A DNA stretch of 64,000 bases from Erwinia sp. 198 (GCF_003937915.1 NZ_RHUM01000004.1:1-64000); one strand, 5' to 3'. Positions 44,304-55,342 are shown, counted from the first letter of the stretch. The notes: generated by a model not told the origin, from the sequence alone. Numbers and translations are program-made.

Positions 44304-44950
44304 TGAAAAAGCTTTTCGCCTTTACCGCTCTGCTGGCCGTTATAACGCTGACCGGCTGTGCAAAGAAAACGCCGCATGACTACAGCGCGTTTCGCGCCAG
44401 CAAGCCCGCTTCCATTCTGGTATTGCCTGCGGAAAACCATACGACGGATATCGCGGCGGCGCACAGCCTTACTTCGCTGGTCACCCAGCCGCTGGCGGAG
44501 TCCGGCTATTACGTTTTCCCGGTGGCGGTGGTTGAGGAAACCTTTAAGCAGAACGGTCTGAATAACGCCACGGATATTCGCAGCGTCTCCACCACTAAGC
44601 TGCACGATATTTTTAACGCCGACGCGGCACTGTATATCGATATCAACACCTACGGCACTAAATACCTGATCGTGGACAGCGAAACGCGCGTGACCGCTTC
44701 GGCAAAACTGGTGGATTTACGCAGCGGCAAGCAGATCTGGAGCGGGTCGGCGACGGCCTCCGATAATGAGAGTAGCAACAACAATCAGTCCGCGCTGGGG
44801 ATGCTGATCGCCGCCGCCGTGCACCAGATCGCCAGCAACGTCTCGGATAAAGCCCACGATGTTGCGGCCATTACCAGCGCCCGCCTGCTGACGGCTGGCG
44901 ACGACGGCGCGCTTCTGCCAGGTCCGCGCGCTAAGCCCGCGAAAATTTGA
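44303..44950 (+). CDS. DUF799 (GNA1162-like) lipoprotein, 215 aa
   Basis: A lipoprotein: MKKLFAFTALLAVITLTGC, lipobox LTGC. The domain begins ASILVLPAENHTTDIAAAHS and continues LAESGYYVFPVAVVEETFKQ, DAALYIDINTYGTKYLIVDS and LVDLRSGKQIWSGSA, the DUF799/GNA1162 pattern of a TolB-like fold. It is translationally coupled to the DUF4810 gene. Together the three proteins probably form an envelope complex; its job is not known. The last codons lie in the first unit of a 38-bp tandem repeat. Confidence 0.85.
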   Translation: MKKLFAFTALLAVITLTGCAKKTPHDYSAFRASKPASILVLPAENHTTDIAAAHSLTSLVTQPLAESGYYVFPVAVVEETFKQNGLNNATDIRSVSTTKLHDIFNADAALYIDINTYGTKYLIVDSETRVTASAKLVDLRSGKQIWSGSATASDNESSNNNQSALGMLIAAAVHQIASNVSDKAHDVAAITSARLLTAGDDGALLPGPRAKPAKI

Positions 44951-45130
44951 TGATTTTTCGTCTGGCTAAGCAAAACGGGGAAGCCTGATGGTTTACCGTC
45001 TGGCTAAGCAAAACGATGAAATTTGATGATTTGCCGTCTGGCTAAGTAAAACGGCGAAATTTGCTGGTTTGCCGTCTGGCTATGTAAAACGGTAAAACCT
45101 GATGGTTCACCGTTTGGCCAGGGCAAAACG
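44940..45130 (+). repeat. Five copies of a 38-bp tandem repeat
   Basis: CGTCTGGCTA (or close variants) recurs at 44959, 44997, 45035, 45073 and 45111, exactly 38 bases apart, each followed by an AAAACGG-type block. The first unit overlaps the stop codon of the DUF799 gene; the last runs into a terminator. Confidence 0.95.
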
Positions 45131-45168
45131 GCCCGGCCCGCATGAATACGTGCCGGGCCGTTGCTTTT
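45128..45168 (+). terminator. Terminator of the CsgG/DUF4810/DUF799 operon
   Basis: A 10-bp stem ACGGCCCGGC/GCCGGGCCGT with a 14-base loop is followed by a T run. Confidence 0.85.
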
Positions 45169-45188
45169 TCAGGGCACAGCGGCGTGAG

Positions 45189-45662
45189 TCAGTCGCGCCC
45201 GACGGCCGCCGCGTTTTTACTGCGGTTGCTGGCGTAGATAAAGAACAGGGCAATGCCGAGACAAACAATGGCACCCAGACGGCTGGCCGAAAACGACACG
45301 GCCGCGTTGCCCAGCCAGCCAAAATTATCAATCAGCATACTCATCGCCAGCTGGCCGAAGATCACCGCTACCGTGGCGACCGCCGTGCCGATACGCTGTA
45401 CCGCCAGCACCATAATCACAATGTAGGGAACGCCGCATAGCGCGCCCAGCAGCTGCCACTTCGGCACGTCAAGCAGGCTGACCGCCTGCCTCGGTTCAAA
45501 GAAAAAGATCAGCAGAGCCGTAATCAGCGCGCCGACGGAAAATGTCAAAAAGGCGCAGCGGAACACGCCCACTTTACTGCCCAGCTGGCCGTTGATGGCG
45601 GCCTGAATGCTCAGCATCGCGCCGCCAGCCACGGCCAGAATAATCATCAAAATCGTTATCAT
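45189..45662 (-). CDS. YdcZ-type (DUF606) DMT membrane protein
   Basis: A 157-residue inner-membrane protein with five predicted helices. AGGAMLSIQAAINGQLGSKV is the DUF606/YdcZ signature, followed by IVIMVLAVQRIGTAVATVAV. This is a half-size drug/metabolite transporter; such proteins work as pairs, and a second member is encoded just upstream, 4 bases away. Function and substrate unknown. Confidence 0.88.
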   Translation of the reverse strand: MITILMIILAVAGGAMLSIQAAINGQLGSKVGVFRCAFLTFSVGALITALLIFFFEPRQAVSLLDVPKWQLLGALCGVPYIVIMVLAVQRIGTAVATVAVIFGQLAMSMLIDNFGWLGNAAVSFSASRLGAIVCLGIALFFIYASNRSKNAAAVGRD

Positions 45663-45666
45663 TGTT

Positions 45667-46101
45667 TTACCCCCTTGCCACCAGCACCAGCGCGGCGACG
45701 ATAAATAGCAGTGCGATCAGGCGTTTGCCGTCCGTTTTCCTTTGCGGCGTGCCCAGCAGGCCGAAGTGATCGATAATCAGGCTCTTAAATACCTGCCCGG
45801 CAAGAATGCCGATCATGGTCATTGCGACGCCAATGGTCGGCGTGGCAACGGTGAGGATCACCACGTAAATCGGCCCCAGCACGCCGCCCAGCAACTGCCA
45901 GCCGGGCTGGGCAAAAAATGACGGGCTGTTACGCGGGCTGAAAAAAAGCATCAGCAAAAAGGTCAGCGCGGCGCCAACGCCGAAAATGCTGAAGGTTGCC
46001 CACAGGTCACCGACTTCTCCCCCCAGCGGCCCTAACAGACCGGCCTCTACGGACAGGCCCATGCCGCCAGCAATAACCAGGACAATCAATAAAAGTTGCA
46101 T
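45667..46101 (-). CDS. YdcZ-type (DUF606) DMT membrane protein, partner
   Basis: A 144-residue protein with five predicted helices. IAGGMGLSVEAGLLGPLGGE is the changed signature (Glu instead of the usual Gln-Ala), and VILTVATPTIGVAMTMIGIL the second. Four bases separate it from the following YdcZ-type gene, so they are cotranscribed and may form a heterodimer. It is divergent from the LysR gene. Confidence 0.86.
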   Translation of the reverse strand: MQLLLIVLVIAGGMGLSVEAGLLGPLGGEVGDLWATFSIFGVGAALTFLLMLFFSPRNSPSFFAQPGWQLLGGVLGPIYVVILTVATPTIGVAMTMIGILAGQVFKSLIIDHFGLLGTPQRKTDGKRLIALLFIVAALVLVARG

Positions 46102-46199
46102 AGAAAAATTCCCCCGTTAATCAGGCGCGGAAGGTTAACGCGGTCGGGGGATGAGAGAAATGCTATAGTGCGGTAAACACTTTTGCAGGATATGCATTA

Positions 46200-47132
46200 A
46201 TGCCGGGTCTGGAATCGGTCAATCTGCGCGCGATAAAACTTTTTATTGCGGTTTATGATGCGCAAAACTTCTCGGCGGTAGCCAGACGTGAGGGCATCTC
46301 CGCCTCTCAGGTGTCGCGCGTGATCCATCAGCTGGAGGATTCGCTGGGTCAGCAGCTTTTTTATCGTAATACCCGCGCGATAGCGCCCACGGAAAGCGGG
46401 CGGCTGTTTATCGACTATGCGCGCGGCATAACCGGCAATATGGAGGAGGCGCGCAGAACGCTGCATGAAAGAACGCTGGCGCCTTCCGGTCTGGTACGGA
46501 TTAACGCGCCGATCTACTTCGGCCAGCGGCACGTCGCCCCCGGCCTTGCGGCATTAGCCGAACGCTATCCGCAGCTGACCATCGAGATGATGCAAACCGA
46601 TGACTATATCGATCCGCATAAAGAACCGGCTGACGTGATCTTTCGTATCGGCGCGCTGACCGATTCTTCTTTTCACGCCCGCGTATTCGGTACGCAATAC
46701 TATTATCTGGCCGCTTCGCCTGAGTATGTGCGTAAGCATGGCGCGCTTGCCCATCCCGACGAACTGCATCGCCACCGCTGTCTGGTTTACCGCGGCTCGT
46801 CCGGCCCGAACCGCTGGTTTTTCCGCCAGCCTGGCAGGGAGTGGATGCACTATCCCGTGTCGCCGCTGCTGGCGTCAAATCATGCGGAAACGCTGCTGGT
46901 CGCCGCGCTGGGGGGCATGGGGCTGCTGCTCTACCCGGACTGGCTGATCGGCGAGAGACTGCAAGCGGGCGAGCTGGTCAGGCTGCTGCCGGATTTTGCT
47001 GCCGCTATCACTACCGAGCCGCAGCATATCGCTGCGATTTACCCCCATACGCGGCATCCTCCTCTTAACGTCAGGGCGGTCATCGACCATTTTGTTGAGG
47101 CTTTCGGCTCGCCGCTTTACTGGCAGATTTAG
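46200..47132 (+). CDS. LysR-family transcriptional regulator
   Basis: A 310-residue regulator. The N-terminal winged helix-turn-helix spans about 8-65 ([46 protein letters not shown] shows it, given in pieces: [20 protein letters not shown]). The effector domain starts with [21 protein letters not shown] 98-base gap to the divergent YdcZ-type pair suggests it regulates them. Effector unknown. Its stop overlaps that of sbcC by 4 bases. Confidence 0.9.
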   Translation: MPGLESVNLRAIKLFIAVYDAQNFSAVARREGISASQVSRVIHQLEDSLGQQLFYRNTRAIAPTESGRLFIDYARGITGNMEEARRTLHERTLAPSGLVRINAPIYFGQRHVAPGLAALAERYPQLTIEMMQTDDYIDPHKEPADVIFRIGALTDSSFHARVFGTQYYYLAASPEYVRKHGALAHPDELHRHRCLVYRGSSGPNRWFFRQPGREWMHYPVSPLLASNHAETLLVAALGGMGLLLYPDWLIGERLQAGELVRLLPDFAAAITTEPQHIAAIYPHTRHPPLNVRAVIDHFVEAFGSPLYWQI

Positions 47133-50100
47133 CCCGGCACTTCCAGTCGGCTGTAGCCCAGGCCGTTGATTTTGCGCACCTTGATCTGTACCGGGATGCG
47201 CTCTTTCATCGCTTCCACATGGCTGATTACGCCAATGGTTTTACCACTGGCGTTCAGCGCATCCAGCGCATCCAGCGCGCCGTCCAGGGTGGCGGCATCC
47301 AGCGTGCCGAAGCCTTCGTCCAGAAACAGCGATTCGATCTGCGTTTTATGGCTGACCAGATCCGAGAGCGCCAGCGCCAGCGCCAGGCTCACCAGAAAAC
47401 TTTCGCCGCCGGAAAGGGTGCGCGTATCGCGCAGCGCGTCTGCCTGCCAGGTATCCACGACCTGCAGCTCAAGCGCCTCCTGCGACTTGCGCTGGAGCAA
47501 ATAGCGACCGTGCAGGCGGTTTAGCTGGTTGTTCGCCAGCCAGACAAGATGATCCAGCGTCAGGCCCTGGGCGAATTTGCGGAACTTATCGCCTTCCTTT
47601 GAGCCGATAAGCTGATTGAGATAGCTCCAGTCTTCCACCTGGCGTGTTTCCTGCTCAATGGTCGCCAGCAGATTTTTTTGCTGTTCGCGGCGGGCCGCGT
47701 CGCTGCTGAGCTGCTGCCGCGTCTCGCCCTGCTGACGGGCGTTTTCTTTCAGCTGTTGCGAGAGGCTCTCCACGGCGGCGTGTAGCGCTGAAGGATCTTC
47801 CGGCAGATCGTGCGGTTTTTCCGGCAGCGCCGTCAGATTTTTTTCTGCCTGAGCCAGCAGGATCGCCGCCTGCTGGCGTCGCTGCTCGTGCATTTTCTGT
47901 AGCGTTTGCAGCTGCCGCAGCCGCTCTTCATCCAGCAACGCCGCCGTAAAGGCCGCCTCGCTGCTGAAGTCGCTGGCTTCCAGCGCCGCGCTAAAGGCCT
48001 GCTGCGCCTGTTCCAGCCGCTGCGTCAGCACGGTCAGCTGTTCGTTCAGCGAATTATGCTGTCCGGTCAGGGTATTCAACTGGTTCTGCCGCTGCTGCCA
48101 CTGCTGCTGTAGCTGCTGGCCGTGCTCAAGGTGCTGCTGCGACAGCGCACGCAGCTGCTGCTGCACTTCGGCCGCCACCTTATTGCCAAACAGCTGTCGC
48201 CGCTGGTCGCGCAGGAGGGCCAGCGCCTGTTGACCGGCCTGGCTGCGCTGCTCGCGCTGGATCAGCTGCGCCTGTTCGTGCGCGATCTCTTCCTGCAACG
48301 CCTGCTGCTGTGCGGCCAGCGCGGTCAGCTGCGAAGCCGAAGCCGTAAGCGACTGCGCAACAGTGTTCCACTCGTCCCACTCTTTCTGTCGTTCATGCAG
48401 CCAGTTTTCGGTTTCCTCCGCCGGCGGCAGCGTCAGATCCAGTCCGGCCAGCGCAGCGCGCAGGCTTTCAAGCTGCTGCTGCGCCTGCTGCTGCTGCTGG
48501 GCGAGCGACTGCTCAAGCTCTTCCTGCGTTCTGACAGAAGTAAGCAGTTGCTGACCTGCCAGTTCCTGCTGTTGCTGCATCTCGCTAAGCGCTTTCTGCA
48601 TTTCCGCCAGCCGATCTTTCTGCTGCTGAAGCTGGCGGGCGCGCTGCTGCAGACCCAGCAGCCGCGTCTGCGTTTCGCTTTCCAGCCGTTCCTGAGCGGT
48701 CAGCCAGTCGCTGGTCTGTTGCACGTCGTCCGGCGAAGCGATCAGGCCCAGCGCCTGCGCCGTGGTCTGCCACTGTTCGCGCAGGCGCGCCGCTTCGCTG
48801 TCGCTTTCCGTCAGCTCGCGCTGCAGCTTGTCCAGCTGCGCCTGCAGGCTTTTCACCTGTTCGCCTCTGGCCGTGCCGCGATCCTTCAGCCGATCGACTT
48901 CCAGCCTTAAGGCGGCAAGACGCTGCTGGTTTTCAGAAAGCTCAAGCGCCTGATAGTCGGCTACGGCGGGATGCTGGCAGGAGCCGCACAGCGGGCAGGG
49001 CTGTTCCGGCTCCAGACGGGCGCGATACTGCTCAAGATCGGCAATGCGCTGTTCCAGCTCGCAGCGTTTTTCCAGGTCCTGCAAATGCTGCCGCTTCTCT
49101 TTCCAGCCGTTACGCAAGCTTTGCAGATCGCTCTGCGCCTGCTGGAGTTGCTGCTGCAACGCGGCGCGATCGCTCTGCTGGCGCTGGCTTCGCTGCATCA
49201 GCGGCGGCCACTGCGAGGCGATCAGCGCCAGGCGTTGCCGCAGCGGTCGCTGCTGCTGTAGCCTGGTCAGCGAGGCCTGGAGCTGCTCTTCGGAACACTG
49301 CTGCCGCTGGCTGGTCAACGCCGCTTCGGCTTCTGCGACCTGTTTTTGCTGCGCTTCAAGCTGAGCCTGTTGCGGCTTCGCCTGCTGTTCCGTCTGGACG
49401 ATCTGCTGCCGTAGCCGGCTGACCGCCTGCTGCTGTTCGTGGATACGCTGGCGCAGCGCGGCCAGCGCCTGTTCGCTTTGCTGCCGCTGTTCGAAGCGCG
49501 CGTGCCATAGCGGCAGCGATTCCCCCCAGCGGGCAAAATGGGCGTGCTGCTGCTGCCAATGCTGCTGCTCCTGCTGGCGCGCCGCGCTTTCCTTGTGCTG
49601 GCTTTGGGCCTGATGCAGAGCGGCCTGGCGCGCGTTAAGATGAAGTTGGTGATCGCTCACTTCTTTTTCCAGCGCCTGGTTCTGCTGGGCCAGCGTGTCG
49701 ATACGGTTATCCAGCGGCAGCAGCTGTTCGGCGATCAGCGTCTCCTGCTGCTGCCTGTCGTTTTCGTGCTGCTGCCGGGCCGCCTCCGCCTTTTTCAGCT
49801 CGTCGGCCAGCTCGTCCAGTTGTTTTTGAGTCTGCTGGCGCTGCGCATTGATATGCTGCTGCTGCTCGGCGAGCGCGAGCCGATCCTGCTGGTGCTGATT
49901 GCGCAGCAGCCACTGAGGGCGCAGCTTTTCCGCCGGTTCGGCCTGTTGCAGCGGGTTCAGCTGCGGCATCGCTTCCTGCCAGGCCGCTTCTACCTCCTGC
50001 TGCCCGGCAACGGCCGCTTCTTTTGCCTGTAGCGCCGTCTGGTACTGCTGGTGCCAGTGCAGCAGCTGCTGCCGATGCTGAAGCTGAGAAGTGAGCGCCT

Positions 50101-50797
50101 GCTCCTCTGCCAGCAGCCGGGCTGACTGTAACCTAAGCTGTTGAACCTGTTCATTATCCAGCAGCGCCATCCCGGCGGCCTGCGCCCGCAGATTCTCCAG
50201 CGCGCCACGGGCGTTTTTATGTCGTTCAAAAACGCTGGCGGAAAGGCGGCCGTAGATTTCCGTGCCGGTCAGCTCCTCCAGCAGCTCGGCGCGGCTGTTG
50301 GCATCGGCGTTAAGAAAGGCGGCGAACTGTCCCTGCGAGAGCATCATCGACTTGGTGAAACGCTCAAAATCCAGCCCGGTCAGCTCGGTCAGCATCTCCA
50401 GCTTGTCTTTTACCTTGTCGGCGACGATTTTATTATTTTCGCAGCGGGCCAGCTCGACGCGCGGCGCCTGAAGATTACCGTCTACGGCGCCGCGCGCGCG
50501 GTTCTGGCTCCAGAATGCCCGCCAGGCCACACCTTTTACTTCAAACTCCACCTCGGCCAGGCATTCTGAGGTATCCCGCGTCATCAGGTCGTTCTGCGAC
50601 TGTGACAGTTTCCCCAGCCGCGACGTTTCGTGATAAAGCGCCAGGCAAATGGCATCCAGCAGCGTGGTTTTGCCCGCGCCGGTTGGGCCGGTAATGGCGA
50701 ACAGCCCGTTACTGGCGAACGGTTCGGCGGTAAAGTCGATTTTCCATTCGCCTTTCAATGAGTTGAGGTTTTTAAACCTTAGCGTCAGGATCTTCAC
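47129..50797 (-). CDS. sbcC: Nuclease subunit SbcC (Rad50-like ATPase)
   Basis: A 1222-residue ATPase that, with SbcD, cuts DNA hairpins and protein-blocked ends. Walker [10 protein letters not shown] is at 37-45. Two very long coiled-coil arms rich in Gln, Leu and Arg enclose a zinc-hook CPLC (C601, C604). The signature [15 protein letters not shown] and Walker [15 protein letters not shown] are near the end. It is longer than the 1048-residue E. coli protein, mostly in the Gln-rich arms. Its start overlaps sbcD by 4 bases (ATGA), so it is translationally coupled to it. Confidence 0.97.
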   Translation of the reverse strand: MKILTLRFKNLNSLKGEWKIDFTAEPFASNGLFAITGPTGAGKTTLLDAICLALYHETSRLGKLSQSQNDLMTRDTSECLAEVEFEVKGVAWRAFWSQNRARGAVDGNLQAPRVELARCENNKIVADKVKDKLEMLTELTGLDFERFTKSMMLSQGQFAAFLNADANSRAELLEELTGTEIYGRLSASVFERHKNARGALENLRAQAAGMALLDNEQVQQLRLQSARLLAEEQALTSQLQHRQQLLHWHQQYQTALQAKEAAVAGQQEVEAAWQEAMPQLNPLQQAEPAEKLRPQWLLRNQHQQDRLALAEQQQHINAQRQQTQKQLDELADELKKAEAARQQHENDRQQQETLIAEQLLPLDNRIDTLAQQNQALEKEVSDHQLHLNARQAALHQAQSQHKESAARQQEQQHWQQQHAHFARWGESLPLWHARFEQRQQSEQALAALRQRIHEQQQAVSRLRQQIVQTEQQAKPQQAQLEAQQKQVAEAEAALTSQRQQCSEEQLQASLTRLQQQRPLRQRLALIASQWPPLMQRSQRQQSDRAALQQQLQQAQSDLQSLRNGWKEKRQHLQDLEKRCELEQRIADLEQYRARLEPEQPCPLCGSCQHPAVADYQALELSENQQRLAALRLEVDRLKDRGTARGEQVKSLQAQLDKLQRELTESDSEAARLREQWQTTAQALGLIASPDDVQQTSDWLTAQERLESETQTRLLGLQQRARQLQQQKDRLAEMQKALSEMQQQQELAGQQLLTSVRTQEELEQSLAQQQQQAQQQLESLRAALAGLDLTLPPAEETENWLHERQKEWDEWNTVAQSLTASASQLTALAAQQQALQEEIAHEQAQLIQREQRSQAGQQALALLRDQRRQLFGNKVAAEVQQQLRALSQQHLEHGQQLQQQWQQRQNQLNTLTGQHNSLNEQLTVLTQRLEQAQQAFSAALEASDFSSEAAFTAALLDEERLRQLQTLQKMHEQRRQQAAILLAQAEKNLTALPEKPHDLPEDPSALHAAVESLSQQLKENARQQGETRQQLSSDAARREQQKNLLATIEQETRQVEDWSYLNQLIGSKEGDKFRKFAQGLTLDHLVWLANNQLNRLHGRYLLQRKSQEALELQVVDTWQADALRDTRTLSGGESFLVSLALALALSDLVSHKTQIESLFLDEGFGTLDAATLDGALDALDALNASGKTIGVISHVEAMKERIPVQIKVRKINGLGYSRLEVPG

Positions 50798-52002
50798 GAT
50801 GGCTCCTCCATGTCCGCCAGCGTCTGGCTGAACAGCAGCGTGGCGCGCGCGATGCGCTCCGGCTCTTCTTCTTCAGCGGCCAGGCGGCGCTGAAAGACTT
50901 CCTGCACGCTCAGCTCGCTCAGGGTTTCATTGTTCTGTCGGCTGATAATACTGTCGCGCTGCTCGCGGCTGCGGCGCAGCAGCACCACCTCGACCGGCAG
51001 GCTTTCCGTCAGTTCCTGGATACGCCGCTGGAGGTCGTTGAGCCAGGTTTGCGTAACGATTTCGATATCCAGCCAGACTTTCTGCCCGGTTTCCGGTGGC
51101 TGGATCTCGCGCAGCTGGCGCTCTATCTCTTCCAGCGAGCCTTTAATCATCTGCATGGGCTGAAAAAGCGGCACCGTCAGCGGCACGACCTGCTGTAGCT
51201 GGCCGTCGGCGAAATCGACCAGAAACACGCTTTTTTCGCGTCCCAGCTCGTCAAAGCTGAGCGGGATGGGCGAGCCGCTGTAGCGAATATAATCCGTATC
51301 GGCGATGCGCTGCGCGCGGTGAATATGGCCCAGCGCGATATAATCCGCAGGCGGAAAGGCCTGGGCGGGAAAAGCGTCCAGCGTGCCGATATAGATATCG
51401 CGTACGGCGTCGCTTTTGGTAACGCCCATCGTGGTCAGATGGCCGGTGGCAATAATGGGCAACGGCAGCTCGCCGCGCATTTGCACGGCCGCCGCGTAGC
51501 TGCGCTGATAATGGTGGGTAATCGCTTCCAGCAGCGTCTGCTGTTTTTCCCGTCCCGACTGGCCCGCTTTGCTGACGGTAATATCGCGTGGACGTAAAAA
51601 TGGAATAGCGCAAAGCACCGCGCCAGGCTGGCCGTCCCGCTGGTTCAGCATCAATACCTGATCGGCCGGATCCTCGCTGGCGGCGGCAATGACGCGCGTA
51701 TTCAGACAGGCCAGCAGCTCGCGCGATTCGTTCAGCATGGCGACGGAGTCGTGATTGCCCGCCAGAATAATCAGCTGGCAGCCGGTCTGATGCAGCCTGA
51801 CCACAAACCGGTTGTAAAGCTCGCGCGCGTAGCTGGGCGGCGAGCCAGTATCAAACACATCGCCCGCGACGATCACGGCATCGACCTGATGTTGCTCAAC
51901 CTGTCCGACCAGCCATGTCAGAAAAGCGTCATGCTCCGGCGCCCGGCTTTTGGTGTAAAAAAACTGGCCCAGATGCCAGTCGGCGGTATGAATAAGTCGC
52001 AT
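50794..52002 (-). CDS. sbcD: Nuclease subunit SbcD (Mre11-like)
   Basis: A 402-residue manganese-dependent calcineurin-fold nuclease. Metal ligands are seen in HTADWHLGQ near the start, [22 protein letters not shown], and [14 protein letters not shown] towards the middle. A longer C-terminal cap region carries the coupling to SbcC. First gene of the sbcDC operon, divergent from phoB; the Pho boxes between may affect both. Confidence 0.97.
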   Translation of the reverse strand: MRLIHTADWHLGQFFYTKSRAPEHDAFLTWLVGQVEQHQVDAVIVAGDVFDTGSPPSYARELYNRFVVRLHQTGCQLIILAGNHDSVAMLNESRELLACLNTRVIAAASEDPADQVLMLNQRDGQPGAVLCAIPFLRPRDITVSKAGQSGREKQQTLLEAITHHYQRSYAAAVQMRGELPLPIIATGHLTTMGVTKSDAVRDIYIGTLDAFPAQAFPPADYIALGHIHRAQRIADTDYIRYSGSPIPLSFDELGREKSVFLVDFADGQLQQVVPLTVPLFQPMQMIKGSLEEIERQLREIQPPETGQKVWLDIEIVTQTWLNDLQRRIQELTESLPVEVVLLRRSREQRDSIISRQNNETLSELSVQEVFQRRLAAEEEEPERIARATLLFSQTLADMEEPS

Positions 52003-52089
52003 AGCGTCCCTTCAGTGTCAGGTAAGCGAAACGCCGATTATAAACGCCTGGCCAAAAAACCTCAGCTACGCATTTCCATCCTGCTGAAA

Positions 52090-52149
52090 GTGTTATAAAA
52101 CTGATGATTGGCAGGCGCTTTTTTCATAAAAGTGTCATAAATCTGACGC
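52090..52149 (+). promoter_or_regulatory. Pho boxes upstream of phoB
   Basis: Two near-matches to the PhoB site (CTGTCAT-A/T-rich 4-mer-CTGTCAY) are present: GTGTTAT-AAAA-CTGATGA (52090-52107) and GTGTCAT-AAAT-CTGACGC (52132-52149), the latter preceded by TTTTCATAAAA, giving 11-base spaced repeats. The second lies about 50 bases before the phoB start. Confidence 0.8.
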
Positions 52150-52200
52150 ATAATGACGCCGCATATCCAGTGACATTCCGTCACAAACGCAGGAGCAATA

Positions 52201-52890
52201 ATGGCTAAGCGCATTCTGGTGGTCGAAGATGAAGCCCCAATCCGTGAGATGTTGTGTTTTGTGCTGGAGCAAAATGACTATCAGCCGATAGAAGCGGAAG
52301 ATTATGACAGCGCCATTAATCTGTTGATTGAGCCGTGGCCCGATTTGATCCTGCTGGACTGGATGCTGCCCGGCGGCACCGGTATTCAGTTTATCCGCCA
52401 TCTGAAGCGCGAGGCGATGACCCGCGATATTCCGGTGATGATGCTGACCGCGCGCGGCGAAGAGGAAGATCGCGTGCGCGGGCTGGAAGTGGGCGCGGAC
52501 GATTATATTATCAAGCCTTTTTCGCCCAAAGAGCTGGTGGCCCGCATCAAAGCGGTGATGCGCCGTATTTCGCCCATGGCGGTGGAAGAGGTAATTGAAA
52601 TCCAGGGCCTGAGCCTGGATCCCTCCTCGCACCGCGTGATGTCGGCAACGCAGCCGCTGGAGATGGGGCCGACAGAATATAAGCTGCTGCACTTCTTTAT
52701 GACGCACCCTGAGCGCGTCTACAGCCGCGAGCAGTTGCTTAATAACGTCTGGGGCACTAACGTGTACGTGGAAGATCGTACTGTAGACGTGCATATTCGC
52801 CGTCTGCGTAAAGCACTTGAACTGACCGGGCACGATCGTATGGTGCAGACAGTGCGCGGAACGGGTTACCGCTTCTCTGCGCGTTACTGA
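52201..52890 (+). CDS. phoB: Phosphate regulon response regulator PhoB
   Basis: A 229-residue OmpR/PhoB regulator. The receiver domain keeps E9, D10, the phosphorylation site D53 ([10 protein letters not shown]), T83-area LTARGEE and K105-area [10 protein letters not shown]. The winged-helix domain ends with [14 protein letters not shown] [35 protein letters not shown] precedes the ATG. Autoregulated by the Pho boxes upstream. phoR follows after 23 bases. Confidence 0.98.
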   Translation: MAKRILVVEDEAPIREMLCFVLEQNDYQPIEAEDYDSAINLLIEPWPDLILLDWMLPGGTGIQFIRHLKREAMTRDIPVMMLTARGEEEDRVRGLEVGADDYIIKPFSPKELVARIKAVMRRISPMAVEEVIEIQGLSLDPSSHRVMSATQPLEMGPTEYKLLHFFMTHPERVYSREQLLNNVWGTNVYVEDRTVDVHIRRLRKALELTGHDRMVQTVRGTGYRFSARY

Positions 52891-52913
52891 TTGTCCCCAC
52901 TGGAGTTTTCATC

Positions 52914-54227
52914 GTGCTGGAACGCCTCTCCTGGAAGAGATTGCTGCTTGAGCTGCTGCTCGCCTGCCTGCCAGCGCTGATTGTCGGTCTGCTGGTCGGC
53001 GGGCTGCCGTGGTGGCTGCTGCTGGCCGTACTGGCCGTGCTGGGCTGGCATTTTGCTAACCTGCTTCGTCTTTCCCACTGGCTGTGGATCGATCGCAGCA
53101 TCACGCCGCCAACCGGACGCGGCAGCTGGGAACCGCTTTTTTACGGCCTTTACCAGATGCAGGCGCGCAACCGTCGCCGTCGCCGGGAGCTGGGCCATCT
53201 GATTAAACGCTTTCGCAGCGGCGCGGAATCCTTGCCGGATGCGCTGGTGCTGACCACGGAAGAGGGCACGATTTTCTGGTGCAACGGTCTGGCGCAGCAG
53301 CTGCTGGGGCTGCGCTGGCCGGAAGACAACGGCCAAAATATCTTAAACCTGCTGCGCTATCCCGAATTTACCCTTTATCTGCGCCAGCGCGATTTTTCGC
53401 GACCGCTGACGCTGGTGCTGAACAGCCATCGTCATCTTGAGTTCCGCGTGATGCCCTATAGCGAAGGCCAGTGGCTGCTGGTGGCGCGGGACGTGACGCA
53501 AATGCATCAGCTGGAAGGCGCGCGGCGTAATTTTTTCGCCAACGTCAGCCATGAGCTGCGCACGCCGCTTACCGTACTTCAGGGCTATCTGGAGATGATG
53601 AGCGACGCGGTGCTGGAAGGCCCGGCGCGCAATAAGGCGCTGCATACCATGCAGGAACAAACCCGCCGCATGGATGCCCTGGTTAAACAGCTGCTGACGC
53701 TGTCGCGGATCGAAGCCGCGCCCGCGCTCGATTTACAGGAAAAAGTCGATGTGCCACTGATGCTACGGCTGCTTCAGCGCGAGGCGGAAACGCTTAGCCA
53801 GGGTCGGCACGACATCCACTTTTCCGCCGATCCGCAGCTGCGGGTATTCGGTAACGATGAGCAGCTGCGCAGCGCCATTTCCAATCTTGTCTATAACGCC
53901 GTCAACCATACGCCGGACGGTACGCGTATCACCGTCAGCTGGCAAAAGACTTCGCACGGCGCGCAGTTTAAGGTCTGCGATAACGGGCCTGGCATCGCCG
54001 CCGAGCATATCCCTCGCCTGACCGAACGTTTTTATCGCGTCGATAAGGCGCGCTCGCGACAGACCGGCGGCAGCGGGCTGGGGCTGGCTATCGTCAAACA
54101 CGCGCTCAGCCACCACCATGCTCGTCTGGAAATTACCAGCCAGCCAGGTAAAGAAACCTGTTTCTGCTTCTCGCTGCCTGCAAGGTTGATCGTCAACGGC
54201 GAACTGGCTCAGAATGCGGTTCACTGA
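52914..54227 (+). CDS. phoR: Phosphate regulon sensor kinase PhoR
   Basis: A 437-residue membrane histidine kinase. Two N-terminal helices (about 9-25 and 33-50), a basic linker, a PAS domain (about 100-190), then HisKA with phosphoacceptor H213 in [12 protein letters not shown], and HATPase with [15 protein letters not shown] and [13 protein letters not shown]213 is at the same residue number as in E. coli. A GTG start with TGGAG upstream is used. The PstS-like gene begins 16 bases downstream. Confidence 0.98.
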   Translation: MLERLSWKRLLLELLLACLPALIVGLLVGGLPWWLLLAVLAVLGWHFANLLRLSHWLWIDRSITPPTGRGSWEPLFYGLYQMQARNRRRRRELGHLIKRFRSGAESLPDALVLTTEEGTIFWCNGLAQQLLGLRWPEDNGQNILNLLRYPEFTLYLRQRDFSRPLTLVLNSHRHLEFRVMPYSEGQWLLVARDVTQMHQLEGARRNFFANVSHELRTPLTVLQGYLEMMSDAVLEGPARNKALHTMQEQTRRMDALVKQLLTLSRIEAAPALDLQEKVDVPLMLRLLQREAETLSQGRHDIHFSADPQLRVFGNDEQLRSAISNLVYNAVNHTPDGTRITVSWQKTSHGAQFKVCDNGPGIAAEHIPRLTERFYRVDKARSRQTGGSGLGLAIVKHALSHHHARLEITSQPGKETCFCFSLPARLIVNGELAQNAVH

Positions 54228-54243
54228 GTTGGCGGATAAAAAA

Positions 54244-55167
54244 ATGAAAAAGTGGTTTTTGGCGCTGCTGCTGCTGTGCGGCACGGCAACTGGCGCGAAT
54301 GAAGGGATGCTGGCGGGTAACCTCAGCAGCGTGGGGTCGGATACGCTCGGCACGCTGATGGCGCTGTGGGGTGAAAGCTTTAACCGCCATTATCCGGGCG
54401 TCAACGTACAGATTCAGGCTGCGGGATCGTCGACGGCGCCTACCGCGCTGGCGGCGGGCGCAGCACAGCTTGGCGCGATGAGTCGCCCTATGCAGGCGGT
54501 GGAGCGCCAGCTGTTCGAGAACCGCTACGGCTATGCGCCGCTGGCCGTGCCGGTAGCGATGGACGCGCTGGTGGTGGTGGTCAATCAGGATAATCCGCTA
54601 CAGGGCATCAACGCTCAGCAGCTCGACGCTATTTTCTCCGTAACCCGCCGCTGTGGCGCGACGTTTACCGTACGCAACTGGGGCGATCTTCAGCTTAAGC
54701 AGCGGGAATGGGCGCAGCGGCCTGTGCAGCGCTTTGGCCGCAATTCCGCATCCGGCACCTGGGGATTCTTTCGCCAGCAGGCGCTGTGCAACGGCGATTT
54801 TCGTAACGACGTGGGCGAATATCCCGGTTCTGCTGCGGTGATCCAGGCGGTGGCGAGTACGCTGAACGGTATCGGCTACGCGAGCATGGGGGCGCATATG
54901 ACCGGGGTAAAAACGCTGCCGGTCGCCCTTGACGGCGCTCGCGAGGTTGCGCCTTCGGTAGAGAATATTCGCAGCGGCCGCTATCCCTACGCGCGACCCC
55001 TCTATATCTATGTCAACAAAGCGCCGGGCCAGCCGCTGGAGCCGCTGACGAAAGCTTTTTTACGGCAGGCGCTGTCAACGCAGGGCCAGGCGCTGGTTAC
55101 GCAGGCGGGCTATCTGCCGCTGTCGGACGATCAGCTGAAGAAGGCCAGAGCAATGGTGGAGGAGTAA
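54244..55167 (+). CDS. PstS-like periplasmic phosphate-binding protein
   Basis: A 307-residue PBP_like_2 protein with a signal peptide (MKKWFLALLLLCGTATGA). The mature N-terminus GNLSSVGSDTLGTLMALWGE and QIQAAGSSTAPTALAAGAAQ form the phosphate-binding loops typical of PstS relatives; RNSASGTWGFF is the third phosphate loop. No lipobox, so it is soluble. It lies 16 bases after phoR and would be transcribed with phoBR. In E. coli brnQ follows phoR directly. It may feed a Pst permease encoded elsewhere or act in sensing; that is inference. Confidence 0.85.
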   Translation: MKKWFLALLLLCGTATGANEGMLAGNLSSVGSDTLGTLMALWGESFNRHYPGVNVQIQAAGSSTAPTALAAGAAQLGAMSRPMQAVERQLFENRYGYAPLAVPVAMDALVVVVNQDNPLQGINAQQLDAIFSVTRRCGATFTVRNWGDLQLKQREWAQRPVQRFGRNSASGTWGFFRQQALCNGDFRNDVGEYPGSAAVIQAVASTLNGIGYASMGAHMTGVKTLPVALDGAREVAPSVENIRSGRYPYARPLYIYVNKAPGQPLEPLTKAFLRQALSTQGQALVTQAGYLPLSDDQLKKARAMVEE

Positions 55168-55179
55168 GCGCCACCAACA

Positions 55180-55192
55180 TGAATTTTTTTCA
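55180..55192 (+). promoter_or_regulatory. Candidate MetR site
   Basis: TGAA-TTTTT-TTCA matches the MetR consensus TGAA-N5-TTCA exactly and lies about 150 bases before a MetE-like gene. Confidence 0.6.
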
Positions 55193-55257
55193 TGGGTAGT
55201 GAAATTTCCTCGTTTGCCGCTGAATCTTTCTCATGACATTCTTGCATTCAGCCATTT

Positions 55258-55273
55258 AGACATCCAGATGTCT
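55258..55273 (+). promoter_or_regulatory. Two adjacent Met boxes (MetJ operator)
   Basis: AGACATCC followed directly by AGATGTCT: two tandem 8-bp units close to the MetJ consensus AGACGTCT, the second differing at one base and the first at two. They lie about 70 bases before the MetE-like gene, a good repressor position. Confidence 0.8.
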
Positions 55274-55342
55274 TGAGATAACAAGCAGTAACTATTTCAC
55301 CATGAAATTATGCGCCGCTGCGCAGGCCAGGAGTGACCGATC

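Noticed and set aside
48122..48910. Long plus-strand frames opposite sbcC
   Set aside because: They are Leu/Arg/Gln-rich antisense readings of the Gln-rich coiled coil of SbcC.
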